From positions 3,596,001-3,660,000 of the forward strand of contig OX595987.1 of the NCBI GenBank assembly GCA_951394045.1: DNA of 64,000 nt, in the 5' to 3' direction. The notes beneath the pieces were generated by a model. That model was not told the origin of the DNA and ran no database searches. It worked only from the letters and a program-made list of their open reading frames with translations. Origin of the DNA: Nitzschia sp. DOCU1 (taxonomy: Eukaryota > Bacillariophyta > Bacillariophyceae > Bacillariales > Bacillariaceae). Positions 11,296 to 20,454 of the stretch are shown here, piece after piece (the stretch's first letter is position 1; every line of letters begins with the position of its first letter). Made by a program: the position numbers and the translations under genes.

Positions 11296-11303
11296 TGACG
11301 TCA
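11296..11303. promoter_or_regulatory. TGACGTCA CRE/bZIP-type palindrome
   Basis: A perfect 8-base CRE-like palindrome located 162 bp upstream of the SDR start and 305 bp upstream of the ECO1 start. TGACGT-type elements are bound by bZIP factors and are known in CO2/cAMP-responsive diatom promoters. Function here is inference. Confidence 0.35.
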
Positions 11304-11318
11304 GCCACGCAAAAATGA

Positions 11319-11335
11319 CCCCCCCCCCCCCCCCC
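11319..11335. repeat. homopolymer tract, 17 C
   Basis: An uninterrupted C17 run in the divergent promoter region. Its length is likely polymorphic or subject to assembly error. Confidence 0.8.
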
Positions 11336-11464
11336 ACCAAAAAGATACATCTCATCGTGGTGGTTGGTATCATAGCCACAGGGCCCATACGAGTTCAAGG
11401 GCCGCACAAAGTCCATTGCATCACGGCAAAGCAGTTGTTGTTGTCAATACAAGAGGTGTAAACG

Positions 11465-12976
11465 ATGATGATGAGAATGAAATGCGTCACCATTACGAGC
11501 ACAAGAACGTGGACGGAGCTTGGTTGTTGGGTCATGATGATGATGTTGATTCTGATTGCTGGGACGACGCTTGTCTGTGGATTTGTACCGTCGATTCGTG
11601 CGGATTCTTCATGGAGTAGTAGTCTACGACGATACAGCAGTAATCATGATAATGGTAGCGCTACTACTGCTGCCAGCCGTCCTACTACTACTAGGATTTG
11701 GCAAGAATTTTGGAAGCAACAGCAACCAGCAGGTGTGCAAAAACACTACATAAAAGACATGCTCCAACGACGATCCAACAACAGCAAGGATTTGGTAATT
11801 GTCATTACAGGTGCTACAGGTGGGTTGGGTCGAGCCATGGTACAAGCTGTATTGGAAATTCCTGCTCAAAGTTTGGTGGTGGCAGTGGATCGAGATGAAC
11901 ATGCCTTGGAACAATTGCGCCAAAAAACAAAGGGTAGTAGGATACGGACGGTAGTGGCCGATTTTGCCAGTTTCGACTCGGTGTCTCGAGCGGCACAACA
12001 AGTGGTGGAGCAATTGGAAGGACAATCCATTGATATTTTGGTGAATAATGCGGGCATTTGTTATGCCTTTGATGATGATGACGACAATGACAATCGTCAT
12101 GTGGAATCACAAGATGGATACGATTTGTGCTTTCAAATCAACTATTTGAGTCACTTTCTTTGGACAGAGAAATTGATGGCTCAATTGAACAACAATAATG
12201 GTCGTATCGTGTCGATTGCTTCGGGATTATCCTGGGGCGTCAATGGGACAGGGCTAGTACCGACACGTCTTCTTGGAGAAGATCCACCAGCTAGTCGAGT
12301 ATTACGTCGTGGCGACGACAATACTTGGCCACGACATGTTAGCATGGCATATTCACATTCCAAGTTGGCTCAAATTTGGCACATGGCAGAATTGAATCGA
12401 CGATATAATACTCGATTGGCAGTATGTGCCTGTCCCTCGTGGTCGGCGACGGGTATTGCGGCAACCCAGGAAGGCCGTCAAGCATTGGAATTACTGGCAT
12501 TTCCCACAGTGCCTCAGAATCCACAAGACGAATTGGCAGGTCCGGCGTTGCAGTCCATTTTGAATGCCATGTTTTTGCCAGCCAATGAAATGGACCCCCA
12601 AATTTGGACAGGAGGATGTTTCTTGGGCAATGCCAACGTTCTGGAAACATTACTGCCCAAGACCAAGGACGGACGCAATCATTGGGTCTTTGGCGAGTGG
12701 TTTGATCAACATGTCATGGAACGAGTTGACGTGGCACGTGAATTTGCCGTTTTGGTAATATTGGTGCTGCAACGATGGTTTCATTCCGACCTTTACTTTC
12801 AGCCCACCTCTCAAGAGAGTAGCAACGCGACAGGGCAAGCCTTGTTGTGGGATTGGAGTCGGCATGTCGTGTCGGAATGGATTTTAGAGGCTCCTTCCAC
12901 TACTTTGGTATCCACAGAGTCAGTCCGAACATCCGACTCTGATATCGAAGACACTGACACCTTGCTTCTGGTCTAG
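11465..12976 (+). CDS. short-chain dehydrogenase/reductase, probably plastid-targeted
   Basis: A 503-residue NAD(P)-binding SDR of the retinol-dehydrogenase/POR-like type. Visible motifs are the Rossmann loop TGATGGLG (115-122), DRDE after beta-2, NNAG, the catalytic Ser block RIVSIASG, and YSHSK (Y-x-x-x-K). An unusually long C-terminal extension (about 120 residues) follows the usual SDR core and contains a hydrophobic segment (EFAVLVILVLQRWF). The N-terminus has a Met-rich hydrophobic segment ending TTLVCG-F40, followed by a Ser/Arg-rich stretch. That is the layout of a diatom bipartite plastid leader with Phe at +1. The substrate cannot be told. The start is the first ATG in frame. Confidence 0.85.
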   Translation: MMMRMKCVTITSTRTWTELGCWVMMMMLILIAGTTLVCGFVPSIRADSSWSSSLRRYSSNHDNGSATTAASRPTTTRIWQEFWKQQQPAGVQKHYIKDMLQRRSNNSKDLVIVITGATGGLGRAMVQAVLEIPAQSLVVAVDRDEHALEQLRQKTKGSRIRTVVADFASFDSVSRAAQQVVEQLEGQSIDILVNNAGICYAFDDDDDNDNRHVESQDGYDLCFQINYLSHFLWTEKLMAQLNNNNGRIVSIASGLSWGVNGTGLVPTRLLGEDPPASRVLRRGDDNTWPRHVSMAYSHSKLAQIWHMAELNRRYNTRLAVCACPSWSATGIAATQEGRQALELLAFPTVPQNPQDELAGPALQSILNAMFLPANEMDPQIWTGGCFLGNANVLETLLPKTKDGRNHWVFGEWFDQHVMERVDVAREFAVLVILVLQRWFHSDLYFQPTSQESSNATGQALLWDWSRHVVSEWILEAPSTTLVSTESVRTSDSDIEDTDTLLLV

Positions 12977-13122
12977 GCAGATCACACGTGGATGACGACT
13001 CCGTTCTTGTTGCAGACCAAGTCCGGCCTCTTTAAAAACACTTTGATGTGCATTACAGGTACTTGGGTTGCAGCTGAGATGACCGATCCTCTATTGCTCT
13101 CTGATGGTTGGTGAACTCTCTT

Positions 13123-13168
13123 CTAGTAGTTCTAGAAATAACTACAAGAGGCGGCAGTTGCTTTCCCA
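13123..13168 (+). repeat. 46-bp direct repeat, copy A
   Basis: It begins CTAGTAG and ends GTTGCTTTCCCA. It matches 15130-15175 at 41 of 46 positions with no gaps; sequence on either side does not match. Confidence 0.8.
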
Positions 13169-13188
13169 GACCGGGGAACTCTTTGAAG

Positions 13189-13196
13189 TGACGTCA
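13189..13196. promoter_or_regulatory. TGACGTCA CRE/bZIP-type palindrome
   Basis: A perfect 8-base palindrome, within the longer GTGACGTCAC, 376 bp upstream of the ATG at 13572. Regulatory role is inferred only. Confidence 0.3.
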
Positions 13197-13571
13197 CAAA
13201 GGTGATAAAATGGTTTTGAGTCGAACAAATCAGATCAGTCACAACGGTCGCAAAAGATACCATCCATTCCTCCTCGAGCACGCCCGACCTCACGATCGGC
13301 TTTCCACACATGTGAACATGCAAAGAAAACTCGAGTCTCGAGCGACAAAAAATTTCCAATCTGTATTTTGTTGATGCGGCGGTTGCGTTTCTTTCTTGCT
13401 CTTCTCGCTCTCGTCATTTTTCGGGTTGACAGGGCATAAAGGACAGTCAGTCGGTCCAAGCTCGAACCGTCCGATAGCATCCAGGTTCCTAGCTGTTATT
13501 AAACTTCCGATTGTACAACAGAGGAACCGCGGAAAATACAACACAGCAACACACAAATTGCCGACAAAAAC

Positions 13572-14758
13572 ATGGAGGCTCTTGCAACAAATTCCACACC
13601 CGATGAATGTGCAACTGTCAAAGCATCCAACGTGAAGAATCCAAAGGCATCAACAGCGGCCCGACGAGTTACCGTAAGTTTTACCGTAGTGGTTCCGCAA
13701 TGCTGAACAGCAAGGCGAATTTGAGCAATGACATCTCGCACGACTCACTCACCAACAACTCTCTGGCGTTGTAGTTTTCACCAAACACCATAATGAACTC
13801 TATTGTAGACGATAGAATCAAGAGAATCCTTGAGGACACTCTCGGGAGCATGACGTTTTGTGAGGAGCTTTCGGAAAATGAACGGGTCCTTCTTCTTCTT
13901 CAAGCGCAGGGTGTCGTTGACTATTCGTGGCCCATGGAAGCGTTTGTTCTTGCCATGCAGCGACTTCTGGTCCCTTACATCGACCTCAGCAGAGACATGG
14001 TCGATACTCTCTACAACAATTTGACCCGGTTTCGTCGTGAGGAACAAATCAAGAGAATCATTGAGGACACTCTCGGGAGTGTGACGTTTCGTGAGGAGCT
14101 TACGGAATATGAACGGGAGGCAGTTCTTTGCCAAGCGCACGGTGTAGTTTCCCTCTCGACGTCCATGGAAGCGTTTGTTCTTGCCATGCAGGCCTTTGGA
14201 CTTCTGGTCCCTTGCATCAACCTCAGCAGAGACATGGCCGAGGCTCTCTACAACAGCTTGAGCCGGCTTCGCGATGAGGAGGAACAAGTCGACGGGAGAG
14301 ACCGTGCCGCTGCTGATGGTAGCGGAAGCGCAGCTGGGGGTAGCGTTGCTGGATCTCTCGGCACTGTTGTACGAAGCGATGCAAGTAGCACTTTGACTCC
14401 AAGTCCAGATCGAGCTAGTGTTGGTGTACAAGCAGTGGTGAATGACCCACCGGTACAACTGCCGGCGGATGCCATCTTGGAAGATCCTTCTTCTTTTGTG
14501 GCGGGTGAGCCAGGGATGCTCGCGGAGGATGCAGGTGGGGACAAAGCACCACGAGGCGAGGATGATGCCCAGGAATCGCTCGAGGGCACTGCGTTTGTTG
14601 GTAGTGCTACGTCCGGGAGTACTGGGATCACGAATCCACAGCAGGCCAGAAACTCGTCCACGCCGAACGATTCAAATTCCCTCGCCTTTAGTCGCTCTGC
14701 TACCGGCGGCGGGGGCACCGGGGCCTCAACTTTGCATCAAGAAGGCGGCGAAGCTTAG
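13572..14758 (+). CDS. unknown two-exon protein with tandem 77-residue repeats and an RVxF motif
   Basis: Gene model: exon 1 13572-13673, intron 13674-13774 (GTAAGT...TTGTAG, 101 nt), exon 2 13775-14758, phase 0, 361 residues. The junction creates RRVT-FSPN, that is RVTF, a canonical RVxF protein-phosphatase-1 docking motif. Exon 2 then carries two tandem units of about 77-79 residues. Each starts IKRI(L/I)EDTLGS and contains EAFVLAMQ and LSRDM, and looks helical. The C-terminal 150 residues are Ala/Gly/Ser/Asp-rich and probably disordered. I recognise no family. If the intron is not spliced, exon 1 ends after ten further codons, and exon 2 could start at its own ATG 13793 (321 codons). Confidence 0.65.
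13817..14287 (+). repeat. intragenic tandem duplication, about 231-bp unit, two copies
   Basis: Unit 1 starts at 13817 and unit 2 at 14048, both with ATCAAGAGAATC. Nucleotide similarity is high throughout (GAGGACACTCTCGGGAG in both). Unit 2 has a small in-frame insertion (AMQAFGLLVP against AMQRLLVP). The similarity implies a fairly recent duplication. Confidence 0.85.
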
Positions 14759-15437
14759 TTTTTTGCTCATGTTGGCATAGGGGTAGCATGGCCTCCTATT
14801 TGCAGAACCGTGTTGTTTCCAGCCATGGACCTTGGCAGTCCATGGCCTCGACAGATGATCTCAACGAGGATTGAATCATCCTCAGTCACCAAAGGAACAA
14901 CACGAGCACGGCCTTGGCCTCTGCTGGTACTATTTGGGTGCCGTGGATCTAGATACCGGTAGCTGTATGTTGCTACATATAAGCTAGGTCTAATATTATG
15001 TTCCACACCTGATGAATATCCTCTCGTTTTCGTTATTGTTTACGGCTTGGTGAATGCAAATTTGCTTTGTCACCATTGTGACCTCTTCGTAGTAGGCGGC
15101 AGTGCCACTTGTAGATAGATAATATACTGCTAGTAGCTCTAGATATAACTAAAAGAGGCCGCCGTTGCTTTCCCAACATCTTGGCGGGGCTACGATAGCA
15201 GTAGCGATTGCAGACAGTACAGGTGCCTTGCGAAGACAAGTGTGGACCACGCGAGACGTACAGAAAGCTGAAGTCGAACTAGTCCACCATATCGCAAGAT
15301 CGATTTTAAAAAATTTTGCTCTGATTTTTCTCCCCTCATCAACAGCACGTCAACCGTTCATTCATTCAGGCTTTCTCCTTGACTACCTAGTCAAATACAA
15401 AAAGGAAGTGGCAGATTCGCTCGAGAGAAAAATAATA
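14759..15437. other. intergenic with repeat copy B
   Basis: It contains the second 46-bp repeat (15130-15175). An open frame runs through 15165-15437 into the MRS2 gene. It is treated as 5' UTR because it has no counterpart in the paralogue and overlaps the repeat. Confidence 0.45.
15130..15175 (+). repeat. 46-bp direct repeat, copy B
   Basis: It differs from copy A (13123-13168) at five positions. It lies 308 bp upstream of the chosen MRS2 start; copy A lies 449 bp upstream of the 13572 start. Confidence 0.8.
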
Positions 15438-16979
15438 ATGTTTCCGTGTGTCCTTCCAGGCCGCTCTGCGACTACTATTAGTTGGGCATTGGTGGTAAAG
15501 AGGTTACAGCGCCAAGCCATTCTTCCTTCTTCCGCCGCGGCATTTGCACCGTTTGTTGTTGCAGGCAGCCAACAACTCCGTTGGACATCATGGGCATCTA
15601 CCAGTCCTCATCACAAAGCGATTTCTCCGCATGACTGTCCGACACTTCTTCCACAGTCCGAAGCGACAAAATCTGCCAAACGTGCTGCCGAACTTCGTTT
15701 AAATTCCATTGGTATCAATCAAGGAAAGAATGAGCAATTCCGAGTGACCCAAGTCTTTTATAATAAAGGCCAAATGTCTTCGATTCAGTTGCCCCCCGCT
15801 GAAATTCTGAAACGAACCAGCATTTTGCCGCGAGATTTAGTGTCGCTACATTTGACTTCACGAGAAGAAGAACACAATCATACTCGAAACTACATGCGAC
15901 GCATGGCACGACCACCGACTGCCATTTTGCCGCGGACCGATTGCATTTTGCTGAGTTTTGGTAATGTCCGGGCAGTGGCGGGTCGAGAGTCTGTTTACAT
16001 TTTGGATGCGCATTCTCGAATTGCTCAGTCCTTTGCCAAGGATTTATCCGCAGTCTTTGTGGCGGGCTCGACGGGCGATCCTCCGGAACTCATCTTTTTG
16101 GAGGCGGTTTTGAGGGATACGGTCGATACGTACACGCGACGGATCCGCATCTTTGAACCCATCGTGGACGATTTTCTTGCACGAGCTACTCATGAAGTCT
16201 TTAGTGACTCGGGTGTGCACCAACTAGTTCCTCTGAAAGATTCCCTGCAAAGCTTTGAGTTACAAGTCAAACAAAGTCTGGATTGTTTGACGGAATTACT
16301 AAACAATGATGAGTCCATGTTGGATTTGCTATTAACAGAACAAGCAGAAGCAAGGAAGCGTGGGGAAGAAGTCGATTTTAAACGGCATGAACATGTGGAG
16401 CTCATGTTGAGTGTGTATTCTCGGCAAATCCAAAATCTACAACAAGAAATCCAGTACTTGCTGGCGCGTCTCCAGTCAAAACAAGAGTTTGTGGCATTGG
16501 CGTTAGCGGGGTATCGAAATCGACTGATTCGCATGAATGTCAGTCTGGGTATAGTAGGAGTGTCGATCGGGATGACAACCGCGACGACTGGTCTTTTTGG
16601 AATGAATCTCATCAATGGATTGGAACATTCGCCAGTGGCCTTTGCTATGGTTGCCGGCAGCAGTATTACCATGGCCGTCATGGTGGCCGGTGTCTGCTTT
16701 TCCTTTATTCGGGGTCGAATCATGCAGGAACGAGCCGAACAGCGGTTAGCGGAAATTGAAACGTTTGTCGGTGCGCTTTCCGACATGGGAGCCTTGGATT
16801 ACACCCTGAAACGTCTTATGCATGGCAGTGGCAAAATGGACAAGCCAACATTCAAGCAGCAGCTCACTCTGGCCCGTGCATCGCAGCACGTATCCGATGA
16901 CGAAATCGATCTCCTATTTCGTGTACTCGACACCAACAAAGACAACGAATTGACTTGGCATGACTTCACGCACTACTAA
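15438..16979 (+). CDS. MRS2/CorA-type Mg2+ channel with C-terminal EF-hand (copy 1)
   Basis: 513 residues from the ATG at 15438. A further 91 codons are open upstream from 15165, but the later start gives a length and N-terminus matching the paralogue at 18558-20102 (514 residues). A basic, Ser/Ala-rich N-terminus suggests an organellar presequence. The MRS2 core follows: LPRTDCILLSFGNVRAV, a coiled-coil helix rich in Glu/Gln, then TM1 ending in the selectivity motif G-M-N (388-390) and TM2 (AVMVAGVCFSF). MRS2 forms pentameric Mg2+ channels in the inner mitochondrial membrane. The C-terminus adds an EF-hand loop, DTNKDNELTWHD, with acceptable Ca2+ ligands at 1, 3, 5, 7, 9 and 12. Confidence 0.9.
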   Translation: MFPCVLPGRSATTISWALVVKRLQRQAILPSSAAAFAPFVVAGSQQLRWTSWASTSPHHKAISPHDCPTLLPQSEATKSAKRAAELRLNSIGINQGKNEQFRVTQVFYNKGQMSSIQLPPAEILKRTSILPRDLVSLHLTSREEEHNHTRNYMRRMARPPTAILPRTDCILLSFGNVRAVAGRESVYILDAHSRIAQSFAKDLSAVFVAGSTGDPPELIFLEAVLRDTVDTYTRRIRIFEPIVDDFLARATHEVFSDSGVHQLVPLKDSLQSFELQVKQSLDCLTELLNNDESMLDLLLTEQAEARKRGEEVDFKRHEHVELMLSVYSRQIQNLQQEIQYLLARLQSKQEFVALALAGYRNRLIRMNVSLGIVGVSIGMTTATTGLFGMNLINGLEHSPVAFAMVAGSSITMAVMVAGVCFSFIRGRIMQERAEQRLAEIETFVGALSDMGALDYTLKRLMHGSGKMDKPTFKQQLTLARASQHVSDDEIDLLFRVLDTNKDNELTWHDFTHY

Positions 16980-17403
16980 TCAAGCAGTCTGGAGGTATTC
17001 GCCAAGGCTGGCAAACTTTCGATGTTTCTCGAGTACCGGTGCAATATGACTCCGAGTCTATGCCATCGTTTCGTTCCCTCTACTTTGGACAGAATATCAT
17101 AGTTAGCGGAAACGAGTACGGAAGCATATTTCGAGAGTCAGATCGATTGAATCAAATTAGGAGCACGGCGGCCGGCGGGCAGACGAATGGGCACGCGCAC
17201 ACGGAGCGTTTTGTCAATTTGCTTCGCGAGATCTTCGAAATGGCACGATCTTTTGCCTTTCATCAATTTCGTGATGCGAAGTCAGGCGTCACGTGACGCT
17301 TCCCTCCGACGACCTCACTCTCCTTGATTGCCAATTGTCCACAAAAGGGTCATTACAAACTTTGTTTCCTCCAAGCCCCGTAACTTGTTTTCTTCCATCC
17401 AGC
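16980..17403. other. intergenic with a 14-bp palindrome
   Basis: This is the upstream region of the enoyl-CoA isomerase gene. It contains the palindrome at 17286-17299, listed separately, and no other gene. Confidence 0.5.
17286..17299. promoter_or_regulatory. perfect 14-bp palindrome GCGTCACGTGACGC
   Basis: It combines a CACGTG E/G-box with flanking CGTCA/TGACG half-sites, 105 bp upstream of the isomerase ATG. It resembles a bZIP or bHLH target; binding is inferred. Confidence 0.4.
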
Positions 17404-18423
17404 ATGAGCCTTCCAGCTGCACTTTGGACGGGCACCCGCTCTCTGCCGCGCCGAGTCGCTCGAATTTCGATGACCGGACTGCTGTCGAGGCAGACGACGA
17501 CGACAAGAACTCTTTCCTCCGTCCGACCAGAGCCTCTAGTCAAGCTTGAAATGCAGGATGCGACTAAAATCGGAATCTTGACCATGAATCGACCTCCAGC
17601 CAATACACTGTCTTTGGAAATGTGAGTAATACGATGGTTACAATGGAGCATTTTCTCGTTGACAGAGATAATGACGGCCGGCCAGCAAAGAAAAATGTTC
17701 TGACATGATGCTTTGGTCGTCGTTTCCAGGTTCAATGCTTTATCGGAAGCCATCCGAACTGCTGAAGACAATCCAAAAATGGAAGCGTTGATAGTTTCTA
17801 GCAGCTCGCCAAAAATCTTTTGTGCTGGTTTGGATCTGAACGAACTCTTTCGACCCGACCGTGATCGACTATACACATTTTGGAATGCCTTTCAGCAGCT
17901 CTACTTGGATTTGTACGGGAGTCGTCTTTCGACAGTTGCAGCCATTGGTGGACATGCACCCGCGGCGGGTTGTATGATTGCCTTGTCGTGTGATTTTCGC
18001 GTCATGTCGGCATCGAATGAAGGAAAGATTGGATTGAATGAATCCTTGCTGGGTATCGTGGCACCCCCATGGCTCGGTCAACAATACATGGATACCATTG
18101 GAGTGCGAAGGGCCGAATCGGCATTGTCGTTGGGAAGTCTTTTCTTTCCGCAAGAAGCATTCGAACTGGGGTTGGTCGATGAAGTGGTGCACGATGAGAT
18201 TGATGTGGTGGATGTGGCGATGGAACATGCTGGGGACTGGGTAAAGATACCGGCTCAGGCAAGAGTGGGAGCCAAGAAGTTGACCCGTGGACGACAAATA
18301 CAGCATTTGGTGGACAATCGAGAAGCGGACACGGAAGCCTTTTGTTCCTTTATCACTCAAGATAAGGTGCAAAAGACTCTTGAGCTTTACAAGGAAAAGA
18401 TGGCTAGTCGGAAAAAGAAATAA
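17404..18423 (+). CDS. ECI1: mitochondrial delta3,delta2-enoyl-CoA isomerase (ECI1-like)
   Basis: Two exons: 17404-17621 and 17730-18423, intron of 108 nt (GTGAGT...TTCCAG). The join restores SLEM-FNALSEAI, and the product is 303 residues. The crotonase fold is clear: the oxyanion-hole block FCAGLDLNEL, then GGHAPAAGCMIAL, and GLNESLLGIVAPPWL with the catalytic Glu typical of ECI1. The arrangement RPPANTLSLEM plus FWNAFQQLYLDLYGS follows mammalian ECI1 closely. The N-terminus is Arg/Ser/Thr-rich and lacks acids, a mitochondrial presequence; there is no C-terminal peroxisomal SKL-type signal. It shifts cis/trans-3 double bonds to trans-2 for beta-oxidation of unsaturated fatty acids. It lies between the two MRS2-like genes. 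Confidence 0.9.
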
Positions 18424-18557
18424 CCGCAGGCAAATACTCGGTCGGGGCACTCGAGACGGTAGAAAAGTTTTGATATCCTTGTCGCAATTAAAATATTGTA
18501 GGACACACCTTGTTTTCATGTTGGGGATGTTACCCGTTTGTGATTGTCTCTTTTCTC

Positions 18558-20102
18558 TCAATTCTTTGTGGACCTCCGGCGGAGGAAGTCATCGGGCGTC
18601 AGTTGATTGTCCTTGTGCGAATCTAGAACCTCAAACAAAAAATTAACTTCCTCGTCGGTGACATGATGTGAGGCTCGTGCTTCCACCAAACGCTGCTTGA
18701 ACGTAATTTTGTCCATTCTTCCGTTGCCCAGAATCATCTTTTTAACAGTGTAATCCAAAGCGCCCATGTCCGAAAGCGCATTCACAAACGTCTCAATTTC
18801 CGCTAATCGTTGTTGGGCTCGTTCTTGCATGATTCGACCACGTATAAAGGAAAAGCAGACACCGGCCACCATCACTGCCACTGTTGCACTACTACCCGCC
18901 ACGGCGGCGAATGCAATGGGCGACTCTTCCAAGCCGTTGATGAGATTCATCCCGAAAAGGCCAGTCGTACCTGTCATAATTCCGGTTGATACTGCCACAA
19001 TACCAAGGTTAACGTTCATTCTGACCAGTCGATTGCGATATCCCGCCAATGCCAGTGCAATGAATTCTTGTTTGGATTGCAACCGCGCCAACAGGTATTG
19101 GATTTCTTGCTGCAAATTCTGGATTTGCCGAGAATAGACACTCAACATGAGCTCCACATGTTCGTGTCGCTTGAAATCTACTTCCACTCCTTGACTCCGA
19201 GCCTCAGCCTGCTCTGTCAAGAGAAGATCCAGCATGATTTCATCGTGATTCAGAATATCTGTCAAACATTCCAAACTTTGCTTGACTTGTAGCTCAAAAC
19301 TTTGCAGGGAATCCTTCAGAGGAACAAGTTGGTGGACACCAGAATCGCTAAATACTTCGTTGGCAGCCCGAGCCAAGAAATCGTCCACAATGGGTTCAAA
19401 AATGCGGATCCGTCGCGTGTATGTATCGACGGTATCCCTCAAGACAGCTTCCAAAAAGATGAGTTCTGGAGGATCGCCCGAATTGTCCGTGGTGAAGATT
19501 GCTGATAGATCCTTGGCAAAAGACTTGGCGATTTGCGAGTGGGCATCCAAAATGTAGACAGACTCTCGACCCGCCACGGCTCTTACATTGCCAAAACTCA
19601 GCAAAATACAATCCGTCCGAGGCAAAATAGCGGTCGGTGGCCGTGCCATGCGCCGTTTGTTCCGATTCTTGGTGGTGGAACGCTCCTCTCGCGAAGTCAA
19701 ATGTAATGACACTAAATCTCGTGGCAAAATGCTGGTTCGTTTCAGAATTTCAGTGGGAGGTAAATGAATGGTACTCAATCGTCCTGTTTGATATCCGACC
19801 TGTGTCACTTTGAATTCTTCATTTTTTCCCTGACTGATAATGCCACTTTCCGTCAAGCGCCGAGCTGCTTCGCGTATCGCGGCCTCGGCATCTTCCGAGG
19901 GGGTTGTTGATTTGTCACCAGACGACGATGATGTCGATAGCCATGATTGATTGTGGGCAGGGAGTATCTTCCAGCACATTGACGGACAAACGGCTGGTCG
20001 ACTGGATGTCGGATGGAAACGGTTGCCAAACCTTGCTTCAAAATTGCGGCCGCCCCTCCTACAGCCAATGATGGCTGACCGAAACATCAACTTGGATCTC
20101 AT
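18558..20102 (-). CDS. MRS2/CorA-type Mg2+ channel with C-terminal EF-hand (copy 2)
   Basis: A 514-residue paralogue of 15438-16979, in opposite orientation. The start is the first ATG (20102), and a second ATG lies five codons in. The core blocks are nearly identical to copy 1, including LPRTDCILLSFGNVRAV, LKDSLQSFELQVKQSLE and TGLFGMNLINGLE with the GMN motif. The C-terminal EF-like loop reads DSHKDNQLTPDD: loop position 3 is His and position 7 is Gln, so Ca2+ binding should be weaker than in copy 1. The presequence differs from copy 1. Its 3' end is convergent with the isomerase gene, with 134 bp between stop codons. Inner mitochondrial membrane location is inferred from family and leader. 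Confidence 0.9.
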   Translation of the reverse strand: MRSKLMFRSAIIGCRRGGRNFEARFGNRFHPTSSRPAVCPSMCWKILPAHNQSWLSTSSSSGDKSTTPSEDAEAAIREAARRLTESGIISQGKNEEFKVTQVGYQTGRLSTIHLPPTEILKRTSILPRDLVSLHLTSREERSTTKNRNKRRMARPPTAILPRTDCILLSFGNVRAVAGRESVYILDAHSQIAKSFAKDLSAIFTTDNSGDPPELIFLEAVLRDTVDTYTRRIRIFEPIVDDFLARAANEVFSDSGVHQLVPLKDSLQSFELQVKQSLECLTDILNHDEIMLDLLLTEQAEARSQGVEVDFKRHEHVELMLSVYSRQIQNLQQEIQYLLARLQSKQEFIALALAGYRNRLVRMNVNLGIVAVSTGIMTGTTGLFGMNLINGLEESPIAFAAVAGSSATVAVMVAGVCFSFIRGRIMQERAQQRLAEIETFVNALSDMGALDYTVKKMILGNGRMDKITFKQRLVEARASHHVTDEEVNFLFEVLDSHKDNQLTPDDFLRRRSTKN

Positions 20103-20454
20103 TTCCCCGGACAGCAGGTAATTCAATGGGAATGGATGACTTTTGCTATTATCAGTGTTGGTGTTTGCCCAAAATGGTTCCCTTCCAAACTAGCCCTTTC
20201 CCTTCCATTCATTCCTTCGTTCCGAAAGAAAAAGAGAGTCGTCACTTCATTTTTGTGTAGGGGGTCTCGTGGCGAGCTGGCGAGCGCGGTGAAAAAAGGC
20301 GAGAAAACCAAGTGGAGGTAGTCGCTTAAGTCATCTCAAAGTCGACTTTATCGACTGCATTTTCGCGCAAAGTCGCGCGATCTTTCTACTTCCCGGAATT
20401 TCGTCGGAAGTTTCAAATCTTGCCTCCGTGAGATAGAAGAGAGATCTTTCAACC
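20103..20454. other. divergent intergenic region, nothing specific seen
   Basis: It separates MRS2 copy 2 from the polytopic membrane protein. GTCGACTTTATCGAC and TCGCGCGA-type short palindromes occur around 20341-20380. No gene is seen. Confidence 0.45.

Larger units (their letters stand above)
10991..11464. other. divergent intergenic region between ECO1 and the SDR gene
   Basis: This is a shared upstream region. It contains a TGACGTCA palindrome (11296-11303) and a run of 17 C (11319-11335), listed separately. Confidence 0.5.
12977..13571. other. intergenic with a 46-bp dispersed repeat and a CRE-like site
   Basis: It holds repeat copy A (13123-13168) and TGACGTCA (13189-13196), both upstream of the two-exon gene starting at 13572. 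No coding sequence is supported. Confidence 0.5.

Noticed and set aside
13778..14458. 226-codon minus-strand open frame over the tandem-repeat gene
   Set aside because: It is the antisense of the 231-bp duplication; it shows the same periodicity but no domain, and the plus strand has a clean splice model.
15165..15437. N-terminal extension of the MRS2-like protein
   Set aside because: It begins inside the 46-bp repeat and is absent from the paralogue; starting at 15438 gives matching lengths (513 and 514).
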